NCBI GenBank assembly: GCA_035378845.1
Contig: DAOSUP010000001.1
Location: forward strand, 1-64,000
Length of the DNA: 64,000 bases
DNA from: JAKOUL01 sp035378845
GTDB taxonomy: Bacteria; Dictyoglomota; Dictyoglomia; Dictyoglomales; Dictyoglomaceae
Direction of reading: 5' to 3'
The translations under genes were made by a program, and so were the position numbers. The notes under the pieces were generated by a model, which saw only the letters and a program-made list of their open reading frames with translations, made no database searches and was not told where the DNA came from. Shown here one piece after another: positions 9,334 through 19,250 of the stretch. The stretch's first letter is position 1. Every line of letters begins with the position of its first letter.

Positions 9334-12216
9334 TTGAGAAAAAAAGTTTTAGGATTAATAAAAACCCTTTTTTTAATTTTAGTATTTTTAAATACTCTAG
9401 GTATAATTTTTGCAGAAGACCAATCAGTTAAAGAACTTAATGTTATTTATGAACTTATAAGTAAGGAGAATTCTTATGAGTCTTATCTTTCACGATACTC
9501 ACATGAGGATCGTCCTGAGGATACTATTGTTATTCCTGGAGTTAAATATTCTAACCATTCTAAAGACTGCGAAATAGAAGAATTAACAAATCTTACTAAA
9601 GATAAAAAGCCTGTTTTATATGTAGGAGAAAGTGGATTTGTAGAATGGGAAATTGATGTAAAAGAGGAAGGACTTTATAACATAGCAATAAATTATTATC
9701 CTATAAAAGGTAAAAACTCTGGTATTGAAAGAGAGATTCTTATTGATGGAAAGAGACCATTTAATGAGGCAAGGATTGTAAGATTTGAAAGAATATGGAA
9801 GGATGCAAATTTACCTTTAAAAGATAATAGAGGAAATGAGCTTAGACCTGTTCAGACGGAAGCCCCTATGTGGATAGAGAAGGTTATAGAAGACTCTGAT
9901 GGTTTATATACAGAACCTTTCCTTTTTTACTTTTCTAAGGGTATGCATACTCTTAGACTTATTTCTGTAAAGGAGCCAATAGTTATTGATTATATAAAAA
10001 TTTTTAATAAGCCAAAAGTAAAGAGTTATTCTGAGTTAGAAAAAGTTTACGAGGAGAAAGGTTACAAACCTGTAGAAGATGTCGTTATAAAAATCCAAGG
10101 AGAAGAGGCGCAGTTTAAGTCAGAGCCAACGTTATATCCGATCTCTGATAGATCAAATCCTTTGAATGAACCGTATGATTTTCGGAGAAAAGTCTTGAAT
10201 ATGATTGGAGGTTATAACTGGAGAAGTGCTGGACAGTGGCTTGAGTGGAAATTTGAAGTTCCTAAGAATGGGTTATATAAGATTGGATTTAAATTCAGAC
10301 AAAATGCAAATCCAGGAATTCCATCAGAAAGAACCCTTTATATAGATGGAGAAGTTCCTTTTGAGGAAGCTAAAAATATAAAATTTAAATATAATACCAA
10401 TTGGCAATTTAGTTACCTTGGGGATGATGTAGGTCGCCCTTATTTATTTTATCTTAAAAAGGGTGAACATACTTTACGTTTGAAAGTATCTTATGGAGCA
10501 GTAGCAGAGATTATAAGGAATGTTCTTCAAGCTTCTGTAAATTTGTCTCAACTTTATACGAAAATTGTAATGATTACAGGTCCAAATCCGGATCCTTATA
10601 GAGATTATCTTTTGGAACAAAACATTCCAGATCTAATACCTACTTTAGAGAAAAATGCAAAATTCCTAAAAGAAAATGCAGAAAAAATTAAAGCTATTGG
10701 TGGGGAAAAGGTAAGTGAGGCAGCTACCTTAGAGAGAATTGCAATTCAGCTTGAAGGGATGGTAAAAGAACCAGAGACTATTGCTCAGAGGCTTCAAAGA
10801 TATAGAGATAATCTTTCTGCTCTCTCCGCCTGGGTTCTTACAATTAGAGAACAGCCTGTAGATATTGACTATACGGTTATTGCCTTTCCTAATGCTAAAA
10901 ATCCAAGAATAATTCCTAATACACCTGAGAAGATTGTAGATAGTGTTAAAAAGTTTGTTATTTCTTTTATAGAAGATTACACTGCGATAGGTACTGTCTA
11001 TAGTAAAGAAGAAGCTTTAAATGTTTGGGTTCAGATGGGAAGAGATCAGGCAGAAACCTTGAAGATGCTAATTGATACTGAATTTACTCCTAAAACAGGA
11101 ATAGGCGTAAATTTAAATATTATAACTACTGATGCTGCGCTTCTTTTCTCCATAGCAGCAGGGGAAAATCCTCCTGATGTAGCTTTAAATGTTTCAAGAG
11201 GATTAGCAGTAGATTACGGAATTCGTGGCGCTTTGGTGGATGTCTCAAAACTTCCTGGATTTGAGGAAATAAAGAATAGATTTGCAAAATATGCTCTTGT
11301 TCCGTACGGTTTTGGTGGTAAGGTTTATGGTTTACCTATGACTCAAGACTTTCCTATAATGTTTTATAGGGCAGATATATTAGGAAGGCTAAATATTGAT
11401 ATTCCAAGCACATGGGATGAACTCTATAAAGTTATTGCTAAGTTGCAGAGTTATAATCTTCAATTTGCAGCAGGAACTGGAGGTACAAGTTTTGATATTT
11501 TTAATCTTCTTCTCCTTCAAAGAGGAGGAAACTATTATACTGAAGATGGTAAGAGTTGTGTCTTAAATAGCGAAGAAGGGGTAGATGCTTTCAGAGAGTG
11601 GACTAATCTTTATGTTCTTTATGGAACTCCTCTTTATTATGACTTTTTTAATAGATTTAGGACTGGAGAAATGCCTATAGGAATAGCTCCCTATACTCTT
11701 TATAATCAGTTTAAAGTAGCGGCTCCAGAGATAAGTGGCCTTTGGAGTATAGCTCCAGTGCCTGGAAGGGAAAGATCTGATGATTCTATTGATAGAAGTG
11801 TAGCTGGAAATGGAAATGCAGTTTTAATTTTTAAACAATCTAAAAAGGTAGATAAAGCTTGGGAGTTTGTAAAATGGTGGCTATCTTCCGAAGTACAAGC
11901 CAGATTTGGAATGGAACTTGAAGCAGTGCTTGGAGCAGGAGCCCGTTATAATACTGCAAACGTGGAAGCAATGAGTTACCTACCTTGGCCATCTTCTGAT
12001 TATAAAGTGCTTTCAGAACAATGGAAATACTTGAGAGAGATTCCAAATGTGCCTGGAAGTTATTATACTTCAAGACATTTAGATAATGCTTTTAGAGAAG
12101 TAGTAATGCTTGGAGAACTTCCACGAGAATCTATAGAGAAATATACAAAAGAGATAAATAAAGAAATAGATAGGAAGAGAGAAGAATTTGGATTTGAATT
12201 AGCTAAGAAGCATTAG
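9334..12216 (+). CDS. Very large extracellular solute-binding protein with N-terminal sugar-binding-like modules
   Basis: A 960-residue secreted protein, about twice the usual size. A signal peptide (ending near FAED) is followed by two similar beta-rich modules (about 75-235 and 255-400); both contain a WLEWKFEV/EWEIDV strand, a G-LYNI/G-LYKI strand and a late HTLRL strand (MHTLRLIS, EHTLRLKV). A helical linker (about 410-510) leads to a family 1 binding-protein domain (about 530-930) with a typical TTDAALLFSIAAGENPPD start and PMTQDFPIMFYRAD core. The TTG at 9334 is chosen because GTGGAGG (9318-9324) is 9 nt upstream; the TTG at 9325 abuts that SD. The next two genes are its likely permeases. 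The modules are probably carbohydrate-binding, but their family was not identified. Confidence 0.85.
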   Translation: MRKKVLGLIKTLFLILVFLNTLGIIFAEDQSVKELNVIYELISKENSYESYLSRYSHEDRPEDTIVIPGVKYSNHSKDCEIEELTNLTKDKKPVLYVGESGFVEWEIDVKEEGLYNIAINYYPIKGKNSGIEREILIDGKRPFNEARIVRFERIWKDANLPLKDNRGNELRPVQTEAPMWIEKVIEDSDGLYTEPFLFYFSKGMHTLRLISVKEPIVIDYIKIFNKPKVKSYSELEKVYEEKGYKPVEDVVIKIQGEEAQFKSEPTLYPISDRSNPLNEPYDFRRKVLNMIGGYNWRSAGQWLEWKFEVPKNGLYKIGFKFRQNANPGIPSERTLYIDGEVPFEEAKNIKFKYNTNWQFSYLGDDVGRPYLFYLKKGEHTLRLKVSYGAVAEIIRNVLQASVNLSQLYTKIVMITGPNPDPYRDYLLEQNIPDLIPTLEKNAKFLKENAEKIKAIGGEKVSEAATLERIAIQLEGMVKEPETIAQRLQRYRDNLSALSAWVLTIREQPVDIDYTVIAFPNAKNPRIIPNTPEKIVDSVKKFVISFIEDYTAIGTVYSKEEALNVWVQMGRDQAETLKMLIDTEFTPKTGIGVNLNIITTDAALLFSIAAGENPPDVALNVSRGLAVDYGIRGALVDVSKLPGFEEIKNRFAKYALVPYGFGGKVYGLPMTQDFPIMFYRADILGRLNIDIPSTWDELYKVIAKLQSYNLQFAAGTGGTSFDIFNLLLLQRGGNYYTEDGKSCVLNSEEGVDAFREWTNLYVLYGTPLYYDFFNRFRTGEMPIGIAPYTLYNQFKVAAPEISGLWSIAPVPGRERSDDSIDRSVAGNGNAVLIFKQSKKVDKAWEFVKWWLSSEVQARFGMELEAVLGAGARYNTANVEAMSYLPWPSSDYKVLSEQWKYLREIPNVPGSYYTSRHLDNAFREVVMLGELPRESIEKYTKEINKEIDRKREEFGFELAKKH

Positions 12217-12232
12217 GAGGCATTATATTAAG

Positions 12233-13132
12233 ATGCATGAAAAAATTAAAGTTTTATGGAAAGAGATTAAGAAAAATAGGGAGTCGTACTTACTTATTCT
12301 TCCATATTTTGTCCTTTTCTTTATCTTTGTAGTTATACCTGTAATCATAGCAATTGTTCTTAGTTTTACTAATTATAATATAATTCAAGCTCCAAAATTT
12401 ATAGGTTGGAATAATTATAAAAGGCTGTTTTTAGAAGATGATGTTTTTTTGATTGCTCTTCAGAATACTTTCAAGTTTGCTCTAATTACTGGTCCACTTA
12501 GCTATATTGCTTGTTTGCTTTTTGCTTGGCTTATAAACGAGCTGAGCCCTAAAGTAAGATCAGTCCTAACACTACTTTTCTATGCGCCTGCTCTTTCTTC
12601 AGCAGTATTTTTTATTTGGACTTACATTTTTTCTGGTGATATATATGGGTTACTCAATGGTATTCTTATAAATCTTGGGATAATTAAAGAGCCTATATAT
12701 TGGCTTCAGGATTCTAATATTAACCTATATGTACTTATGGTAATTCAGCTTTGGATGAGCCTTGGAACAAGTTTTTTGGCTTTCATTGCAGGATTTCAGA
12801 CCATAGACAAAAGTCTCTATGAGGCAGGAGCAGTAGATGGAATAAGAAATAGATGGCAAGAACTATGGTACATAACACTACCTTCTATGAAGCCTCAACT
12901 TATCTTTGGAGCTATTATGCAGGTTACTGCATCTTTTGCAGTTGCTGATATATCCGCATCTCTTATTGGTTTTCCAAGCCCTCTTTATTCTGCTCATACT
13001 ATAGTGCTTCATATGTGGGATTATGGGAATATAAGATATGAAATGGGATATGCCTCTGCTATTGCAGTAATTCTTTTTTTGATCACAGTACTTATCAATC
13101 AAGGAGTGAGAAAAGTCATAAAGCCTGATTAA
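12233..13132 (+). CDS. Sugar ABC transporter permease, MalF/UgpA type (pair 1)
   Basis: Six-helix inner-membrane subunit of a CUT1-family importer, 299 residues. The EAA loop is visible near residue 190 (KSLYEAGAVDGIRNRW), the docking site for a MalK-like ATPase. A second helix set ends with a short basic tail. Begins 16 nt after the large binding protein, with AGGAGG upstream, and is followed by its MalG-type partner 27 nt later. No ATPase gene accompanies the pair anywhere in this operon. Confidence 0.93.
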   Translation: MHEKIKVLWKEIKKNRESYLLILPYFVLFFIFVVIPVIIAIVLSFTNYNIIQAPKFIGWNNYKRLFLEDDVFLIALQNTFKFALITGPLSYIACLLFAWLINELSPKVRSVLTLLFYAPALSSAVFFIWTYIFSGDIYGLLNGILINLGIIKEPIYWLQDSNINLYVLMVIQLWMSLGTSFLAFIAGFQTIDKSLYEAGAVDGIRNRWQELWYITLPSMKPQLIFGAIMQVTASFAVADISASLIGFPSPLYSAHTIVLHMWDYGNIRYEMGYASAIAVILFLITVLINQGVRKVIKPD

Positions 13133-13159
13133 TATTTTTAAGGAGGTTTTGTAATTAGG

Positions 13160-14011
13160 ATGAGGACAAAGCTTAATAGATCAATTTGGGGGAATATACT
13201 AATAACTATAGTTCTTATAGTTGTAGCTGTTTTTATGGCAATGCCTTTAGTTTATTCTATTATGAATGCCTTTAAGCCTTTAGATGAGCTTTTCCTTTTT
13301 CCTCCAAGATTTTTTGTGAGAAGACCAACTCTTAAGAATTTTACTGATCTTTTTTATTTAATGAGTAACTCTTTTATTCCTTTTGCAAGATATCTTTTTA
13401 ATAGTATATTTATCAGTTTTTTAAGTACTTTTGGACATGTAATAATTGCTTCTATGGCAGCATATCCATTAGCAAAAAATAAATTTCCAGGGAGTAAATT
13501 CTTATTTAATTTAGTAGTATTTTCTTTAATGTTTTCTGGATATGTTACAAATATTCCAAGATTTTTGATTATGGCTAATTTAAAACTTCTGGACACATAT
13601 TTTTCTCTAATTCTTCCCTATATAGGGGCTACGTTAGGACTCTTTCTTATGAAACAATTTATGGAGCAAATACCAGATTCTTATATTGAATCTGCAAGAA
13701 TAGATGGAGCAGGTGAATTTAGAATATGGTGGCATGTGATTATGCCAAATGTTAAACCAGCCTGGCTTACTCTTATTCTTTTTGCTTTTAGAGATACATG
13801 GAATGATACCTATTCTCCATCATTATATATTCATAATGAGGCAATGAAGCCATTTTCTTTGGCTTTAACATATATTCAGCAGGGTGGTTTTGTAAGAGCA
13901 GGAGCTGCAGCTGCCGCAGCCTTACTTATGATGCTTCCTTCCTTAATTATATTTATTGTTACTCAAAGCAATGTGGTGGAGACTATGAAATCTGCAGGTA
14001 TTAAGGAGTAG
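13160..14011 (+). CDS. Sugar ABC transporter permease, MalG/UgpE type (pair 1)
   Basis: Partner permease, 283 residues, of normal length and thus unlike the inserted MalG at 1725. The first helix (about 12-34) is followed by the PRFF-RRPTLKNF segment typical of MalG-type subunits. The EAA loop is near residue 178 (DSYIESARIDGAGEFR), and six helices fit the family. SD AAGGAGG lies 13 nt before the ATG. It is followed after 4 nt by the NHL-Yip1 membrane protein, which implies translational coupling. Confidence 0.93.
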   Translation: MRTKLNRSIWGNILITIVLIVVAVFMAMPLVYSIMNAFKPLDELFLFPPRFFVRRPTLKNFTDLFYLMSNSFIPFARYLFNSIFISFLSTFGHVIIASMAAYPLAKNKFPGSKFLFNLVVFSLMFSGYVTNIPRFLIMANLKLLDTYFSLILPYIGATLGLFLMKQFMEQIPDSYIESARIDGAGEFRIWWHVIMPNVKPAWLTLILFAFRDTWNDTYSPSLYIHNEAMKPFSLALTYIQQGGFVRAGAAAAAALLMMLPSLIIFIVTQSNVVETMKSAGIKE

Positions 14012-14015
14012 TTTC

Positions 14016-16085
14016 ATGGGTAATAAAAGAATAATTTTGAAGCTTGTTATTATATTGATTTTACTTGTAGATATATCTTTTGGCGCAATTCCTTACTATA
14101 CTTATATTTACAGTGAAAGAAGAAGACCAATTCCTTCTCTTCCTGGTTTTGAACCTGAGAGAATTGTTACAGGAGAGACTATAGAACTCAAGGAGAATTT
14201 TTTAACCCCTCAAGATCTCTTCATAGATAAAAGAAATGGAAATATATATGTAGCAGACACTGGGAATAATAGAATTGTAATTTTGGATACAGACCTAAAA
14301 CTTAAGAAGATAATTAAGGAATTTGACAACAAGGGTAAGAAAGATACATTTAAAGCACCTACAGGATTATTTGTTACAGAGGATGCGAAACTTTATGTGG
14401 CAGATTCTGGAAATGGAAGAATTGTAATTTTAAATCCTAATGGTTCCTTATATCAGATTGTTGGAAAACCTGTGGGGGATATTATAAAAGAGGATTTTTC
14501 TTACATTCCCAAAAAGGTTGCGGTAGATAAATTGGGAAGGATATATGTGGTTTCAGAAAATGTGGTAGAAGGACTTATACAATTTAGTGCAAGTGGCGTT
14601 TTTGAAAGATTTTTTGGTAGTAATAGGGTGGAAGTTAATCCTGTGGAGCTTTTCTGGAGAAGGGTACTTACAAGAGAACAAAGGTCACAACTTGCTTTAT
14701 TTATACCTATTGAGTATAGAAATGTGACCACTGACAAAGATGGGTTTATCTATGGGTGTGTAAGAGCTTGGTCTGATCAGGTTAAAAGGCTAAATGCTTT
14801 AGGAGATAATATTATTAAACAAGAAGGAAGAACTGGTAATGTTTATGGAGATTTGTACTTTGGTTTTACAGTGAGGGGAGAAATTGTGGATATAGCTTTA
14901 GATGACTCAGATAATCTCTACATATTGGATGGTAGAGTGGGGAAAATTTTTGTCTATAACACTCTGGGGGATTTTCTTTTTGTATTTGGAGATATAGGAA
15001 ATCAGCTGGGTACTTTTCAATATCCTTCTGCTATAGAGGTCTTTAATGGAAAGGTTTATATATTAGATGAGAATAAGGCAACTATAACTTTGTTTAAACC
15101 TACATCTTTTGGAGAGATGGTTCTTAAAGCAAATTCTTTCTATGTTCAAGGTTATTATGGTAAGGCTACCGAGATTTGGGATAGAATTGCAAAGATGGAT
15201 GCAAATTATGATCTTGCTTATATAGGACTTGGCAAAAATTTTCTTCATGAAGAAATGTATAAAGAAGCTATGGAAAGTTTCCAGCTTGGCTTTTATCCAC
15301 AGGGATATTCTAAGGCTCTAAAAGGTTTTAGAATTGAGTATATGAGAGAGAACTTTTCAAAAATAATGAATATATTTTTAGGCTTAATAGTGTTTATCTA
15401 CTTAACTGTTAAATTTGCTGGTAGGAAAATAGGGGAACATTTTACAGGTTTTGTAAAAAAATATAAACTTTTGGATACAGTACTTTTTGTATTCTATGTA
15501 ATATTACATCCCTTTGACGGTTTTTATGAGTTAAGAAGAAGAAATAACGCTTTTAAAGCCTCATTAATTTTACTACCTTTTATCATTCTTTCCTTTCTTA
15601 TTAAAAGAGTTATGACAGGATTTCACTTTAATCCTTATAGACCTGAAGAACTTAATGTGATTCTTGAAGTAGGAAGAGTAATAATTCCTGTTTTGGCTTG
15701 GGTCATAATAAATTGGGCTGTTACTACAATTATGGATGGTAAAGCTAAGGTTAAAGACATCTTTATTATGACTGTTTATAGTCTTTTTCCTTTAGCTCTG
15801 TTATATATACCTCAGACACTACTAAGCCATGTCTTAACTTTAGATGAGGCATCTTTTTATTATATAATTAGTACCATAGGAACGATCTGGTCTCTTTTTG
15901 TAATAATTGCCGGTATGATGGAGCTTCAAGAATACACTTTAAATAAGGTTCTGGGTACGTCTCTTTTAACAATAGGCGGAATAATATTTGCTATGTTCAT
16001 TGGACTCGTATTTTTTGCTACATTCCAGCAATTTATAAAATTTCTATATACGGTATATCTTGAAATCAAATATATGGTTGGGTGA
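14016..16085 (+). CDS. NHL-repeat / TPR-like / Yip1-domain membrane protein
   Basis: A three-part protein of 689 residues with no assigned function. After a signal anchor (about 5-24) comes a beta-propeller of NHL-type repeats (about 55-365) with repeated units such as NIYVADTGNNRIVIL and LYVADSGNGRIVIL. A short TPR-like helical hairpin pair follows (about 370-440, YGKATEIWDRI and YKEAMESFQLGF). A helix at about 450-470 and a multi-helix domain (about 490-689) resemble Yip1-family membrane proteins. The propeller should face outside the membrane. Proteins of this kind occur beside ABC sugar permeases and DUF5696 genes in Paenibacillus-like operons, as far as I recall. The overlap of 4 nt with the possible GTG start of the next gene, and the 4-nt gap to the permease, tie it to the importer. 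Confidence 0.75.
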   Translation: MGNKRIILKLVIILILLVDISFGAIPYYTYIYSERRRPIPSLPGFEPERIVTGETIELKENFLTPQDLFIDKRNGNIYVADTGNNRIVILDTDLKLKKIIKEFDNKGKKDTFKAPTGLFVTEDAKLYVADSGNGRIVILNPNGSLYQIVGKPVGDIIKEDFSYIPKKVAVDKLGRIYVVSENVVEGLIQFSASGVFERFFGSNRVEVNPVELFWRRVLTREQRSQLALFIPIEYRNVTTDKDGFIYGCVRAWSDQVKRLNALGDNIIKQEGRTGNVYGDLYFGFTVRGEIVDIALDDSDNLYILDGRVGKIFVYNTLGDFLFVFGDIGNQLGTFQYPSAIEVFNGKVYILDENKATITLFKPTSFGEMVLKANSFYVQGYYGKATEIWDRIAKMDANYDLAYIGLGKNFLHEEMYKEAMESFQLGFYPQGYSKALKGFRIEYMRENFSKIMNIFLGLIVFIYLTVKFAGRKIGEHFTGFVKKYKLLDTVLFVFYVILHPFDGFYELRRRNNAFKASLILLPFIILSFLIKRVMTGFHFNPYRPEELNVILEVGRVIIPVLAWVIINWAVTTIMDGKAKVKDIFIMTVYSLFPLALLYIPQTLLSHVLTLDEASFYYIISTIGTIWSLFVIIAGMMELQEYTLNKVLGTSLLTIGGIIFAMFIGLVFFATFQQFIKFLYTVYLEIKYMVG

Positions 16086-16096
16086 GAGGTGGATTT

Positions 16097-18307
16097 ATGA
16101 AAAGTAGTAAGTTAATTAACATATGCAGTATTTTTTTATTAGTCATATTTATATTTATAGCACCTATTTACAGCCAAAATAATGGTTTTCAGCAGGTAGC
16201 AGAAAATGAAAAATACTTGCTTCTTTTTAATAAAGAGACAGCAGGTGTAGCAATAAGAGATAAAAGCACAGGGAAGATATTCTATCAGTTCCCTCAAGAT
16301 TGGGAGCAGGATCCTTCTATGGGAGTGACAAAATTTAGTATTCCCTCTCATATAGTGGTAGAAATGGCAGATGAAGAGGCTAAAAGTTCTGTATATAATA
16401 CTTATGCCTTAGGAGTTATGAGAGATAATTTCAAAGTAAAGAATATTAAAGATGGAATTAGAATTGATTATGAATTTCCCACTCAAGGGCTTCTGATCTC
16501 TATAGAATTTGTTCTTACTTCTTATGGTCTTCAAGTAAGAATTCCTATGGATTCTATAAGAGAAGAGGGAGACCTTAAGTTAAATAGAATATGGGTACTC
16601 CCATATTTCCTTTCAGGAAGTAGGAAGGACGATGGTTACTTAGTAGTTCCTGATGGTTCTGGAGCTATTGTTAGATTTGATCAAAGATTTGGTATAGAGA
16701 GGGGTTTTGAAATACCTATATATGGATATGACTATGGTCTTCCTCTATACGATATGTCTCCAAAAGTAGAAGGAATAAAGCTTCCTGTTTTTGGGGTTAA
16801 AAAAGGTGATTTAGGTATTTTAGGAGTTATAGAGAGTGGAGACCTTGATGCAAGTATTGCATGTTATGCTGCAGGAAATTCTACTTCGTATTTTAGAGTC
16901 TATCCTGTTTTTAATTATAGAAATATTCATAAATTTCTCCTCTATGAGCGTGAATCATCTACAGGACAGTCAGGAGAAGTGGTAGATGTGCTTGTAAATA
17001 AGTTTTCTCCATATACTCTTAAAAATGATATAGTGATCAATTATTTTCTTTTTACAGGTAAAGATGTGGATTACTCAAGTATGGCAAAATTTTATAGGGA
17101 TTATCTTATTAGAAATGGGGTGCTACGAAAAGAAATATCTGAGAAAAAAGGATTACCTTTTAATCTAAGTATTATTAGTAGTATAAAAATAAAGACTACA
17201 AAGGCTGGAGTCCCTGTGATAGAAGTTTTCCCTCTTACCACTTTTGATGAAACTATAAATATTTTACAAGACTTTAAAGAGAAAGGAATAAAGAATATAA
17301 ACCTTATTATGAAAGGTTATCAACCTGGCGGATATTTAAGTAAGATAACAAATGGGGTAAAATTTGAAGCTAAATTAGGAGGAGAAAAGGGTTTTAAGAA
17401 ACTTTTGGCTTATTGTGAACAAAATCATATTAAAATAACATTTACAGCAGAAATTATTGAAGTTCATGAACAAGGGAATGGATTTTCGGTTACGAGAGAT
17501 GCTAATAGATATTTGAATAATGGAGTGGCTTTTTTATACAAATGGGACCCTGTAACTAAAAAGAAGAATAGGGATTATGATCCATGGTTTTTAGTGCTTC
17601 CAAATAAACTTCCCTATTATCTCAATAACTTTTTGAGAGATCTTGATAAATATGGATTAAACAATGTGTTTATTGAAAATATGGGGAACTATATATATTC
17701 TCAAAATAAATCTCCCAACCTTCTTTCAAAAGAAGATGTTGCAATCTTATGGAAGGAAACTCTAAGTACATATAAAGAAGAGTATAGTTTTAATTTTACT
17801 TCAGGAAACTTTTATATTCTATCTTTTGCAAAGATGATTGTAGATATGCCTTTAGATTCCAGTAATTTTGCCATTGAGACAGAACCTATTCCTTTTTACC
17901 AGATGGTTATCCATGGATATATTCCTTATAGTGGGAAATCTGGAAATCTTAGGGAAAATCAGAAGAAAGAGTTTTTAAGAATGATAGAATATGGAGCAAT
18001 TCCATATTACACGTTTACTTATGAGGATTCTTCTTATTTTAAAAAGAGTTTTTATAATGAAATGGTAAGTTCTCATTACAAAGATTGGATTGATCAAGCA
18101 GCCAATGAATATCATAAGATTAAGGATCTGTACTCATATATTTTAAATATTCCTATTGATAAACATCAAAAAATTATGGAAGGTGTTTATAGGGTTCTTT
18201 ACAAGAATAATGTAGAAGTTGTGGTTAACTATAACAAAAAAGCAGTAAATTATAAAGGTAAAAAGATTAATGGTGAAGATTTTATATTTTTGTTAGGTGA
18301 AAATTAA
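16097..18307 (+). CDS. Secreted DUF5696-like protein, possible glycoside-hydrolase-like fold
   Basis: A 736-residue secreted protein with a signal peptide (MKSSK through YSQ). The ATG at 16097 is preferred because GAGGTGG lies just upstream; the GTG at 16082 overlaps the previous gene and would add five residues before the signal. The N-terminal half looks beta-rich (DGSGAIVRF, VIESGDLDASI). From about residue 355 alternating strands and helices suggest a TIM barrel: INLIMKGYQPGGY, ITFTAEIIEVHEQ and NNVFIENMGNY would be barrel strands with acidic ends. It matches my memory of DUF5696 proteins in sugar ABC operons. A hydrolytic role on the operon's polysaccharide is plausible but not shown. 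Confidence 0.7.
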   Translation: MKSSKLINICSIFLLVIFIFIAPIYSQNNGFQQVAENEKYLLLFNKETAGVAIRDKSTGKIFYQFPQDWEQDPSMGVTKFSIPSHIVVEMADEEAKSSVYNTYALGVMRDNFKVKNIKDGIRIDYEFPTQGLLISIEFVLTSYGLQVRIPMDSIREEGDLKLNRIWVLPYFLSGSRKDDGYLVVPDGSGAIVRFDQRFGIERGFEIPIYGYDYGLPLYDMSPKVEGIKLPVFGVKKGDLGILGVIESGDLDASIACYAAGNSTSYFRVYPVFNYRNIHKFLLYERESSTGQSGEVVDVLVNKFSPYTLKNDIVINYFLFTGKDVDYSSMAKFYRDYLIRNGVLRKEISEKKGLPFNLSIISSIKIKTTKAGVPVIEVFPLTTFDETINILQDFKEKGIKNINLIMKGYQPGGYLSKITNGVKFEAKLGGEKGFKKLLAYCEQNHIKITFTAEIIEVHEQGNGFSVTRDANRYLNNGVAFLYKWDPVTKKKNRDYDPWFLVLPNKLPYYLNNFLRDLDKYGLNNVFIENMGNYIYSQNKSPNLLSKEDVAILWKETLSTYKEEYSFNFTSGNFYILSFAKMIVDMPLDSSNFAIETEPIPFYQMVIHGYIPYSGKSGNLRENQKKEFLRMIEYGAIPYYTFTYEDSSYFKKSFYNEMVSSHYKDWIDQAANEYHKIKDLYSYILNIPIDKHQKIMEGVYRVLYKNNVEVVVNYNKKAVNYKGKKINGEDFIFLLGEN

Positions 18308-18320
18308 GGGGGAATGTTAT

Positions 18321-19241
18321 ATGGTAATAAAAAATAAAAAAGTAAAGACTTTAGCTCAGAGACAAGCAAGAACCGGGAGATTGTTTGTATATCCTTGGTT
18401 AATTGGTTTTTTAATTTTTTTTGCATGGCCATTTATACAATCCTTAATATTTGCTTTTAGTGAACTTGACGTTTCTCCAGATGGTTATAAAGTTGTTTTT
18501 GTAGGATTCAGAAATTTTGTTAGGGCCATTAGAGAGGATCCTACTTTTATACAGTATTTAACTGCAGAAGTAGGTAATATATTGGTTGATATACCTCTAA
18601 TAATAATGTTTGCCCTGTTTATTGCTATTCTTCTCAATCAAAAGTTTAGAGGAAGAGCTCTTGTTAGGGCTATATTCTTCTTGCCTGTGGTAGTAATGTC
18701 TGGAGCACTTCTTTATGTATTAGAATCCAATTCTTTGGAACAATTTAATGTTGGTGCTCAAGCGGGAATGGCACTTTCTAATTCTCCTTTCTTGCAAGGA
18801 ATAGATTTTAGAGCATTTCTTATTCGTATTACAGGCAATATTCCCTTTATCTTACCTATAATAGATGCAATAGATAGAATATATGAGATTATATGGAAAT
18901 CGGGAGTACAGATTCTTATATTCTTAGCAGGACTACAATCTATTCCTTCTTCTTTATATGAAGTGGCAAGTGTGGAAGGTGCTACAGCTTGGGAGACTTT
19001 TTGGAAAGTAACTCTTCCTATGATTTCTCCAATTATTTTAGTAAATGTGGTTTATACAGTTATAGATTCCTTTACAGATTATAGTAACAGTGTACTTAGA
19101 TATATTTTAGATGTAGCTTTTGGAAAATTGCAGCATGGCTACAGTGCTGCTATAGCTTGGCTCTATTTCCTTATTATTGGTATTTTGCTTCTTGCTGTGA
19201 TAGGGATCATCTCCAGAAGAGTGTTCTATATGAACGAATAG
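18321..19241 (+). CDS. Sugar ABC transporter permease, MalF/UgpA type (pair 2)
   Basis: Inner-membrane permease of a second CUT1-type importer. The ATG at 18321 is chosen because AAGGGGG (18306-18312) sits 8 nt upstream; a GTG at 18297 in the same frame overlaps the previous gene and has no SD. An N-terminal basic stretch precedes the first helix (LIGFLIFFAWPFIQSLIFAF). The EAA loop is near residue 212 (SSLYEVASVEGATAWE). The segment between helices 3 and 4 is longer than in pair 1. Pair 2 probably works with one of the two paralogous binding proteins, most simply the one at 22472. Confidence 0.92.
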   Translation: MVIKNKKVKTLAQRQARTGRLFVYPWLIGFLIFFAWPFIQSLIFAFSELDVSPDGYKVVFVGFRNFVRAIREDPTFIQYLTAEVGNILVDIPLIIMFALFIAILLNQKFRGRALVRAIFFLPVVVMSGALLYVLESNSLEQFNVGAQAGMALSNSPFLQGIDFRAFLIRITGNIPFILPIIDAIDRIYEIIWKSGVQILIFLAGLQSIPSSLYEVASVEGATAWETFWKVTLPMISPIILVNVVYTVIDSFTDYSNSVLRYILDVAFGKLQHGYSAAIAWLYFLIIGILLLAVIGIISRRVFYMNE

Positions 19242-19250
19242 GAGGAAAAT

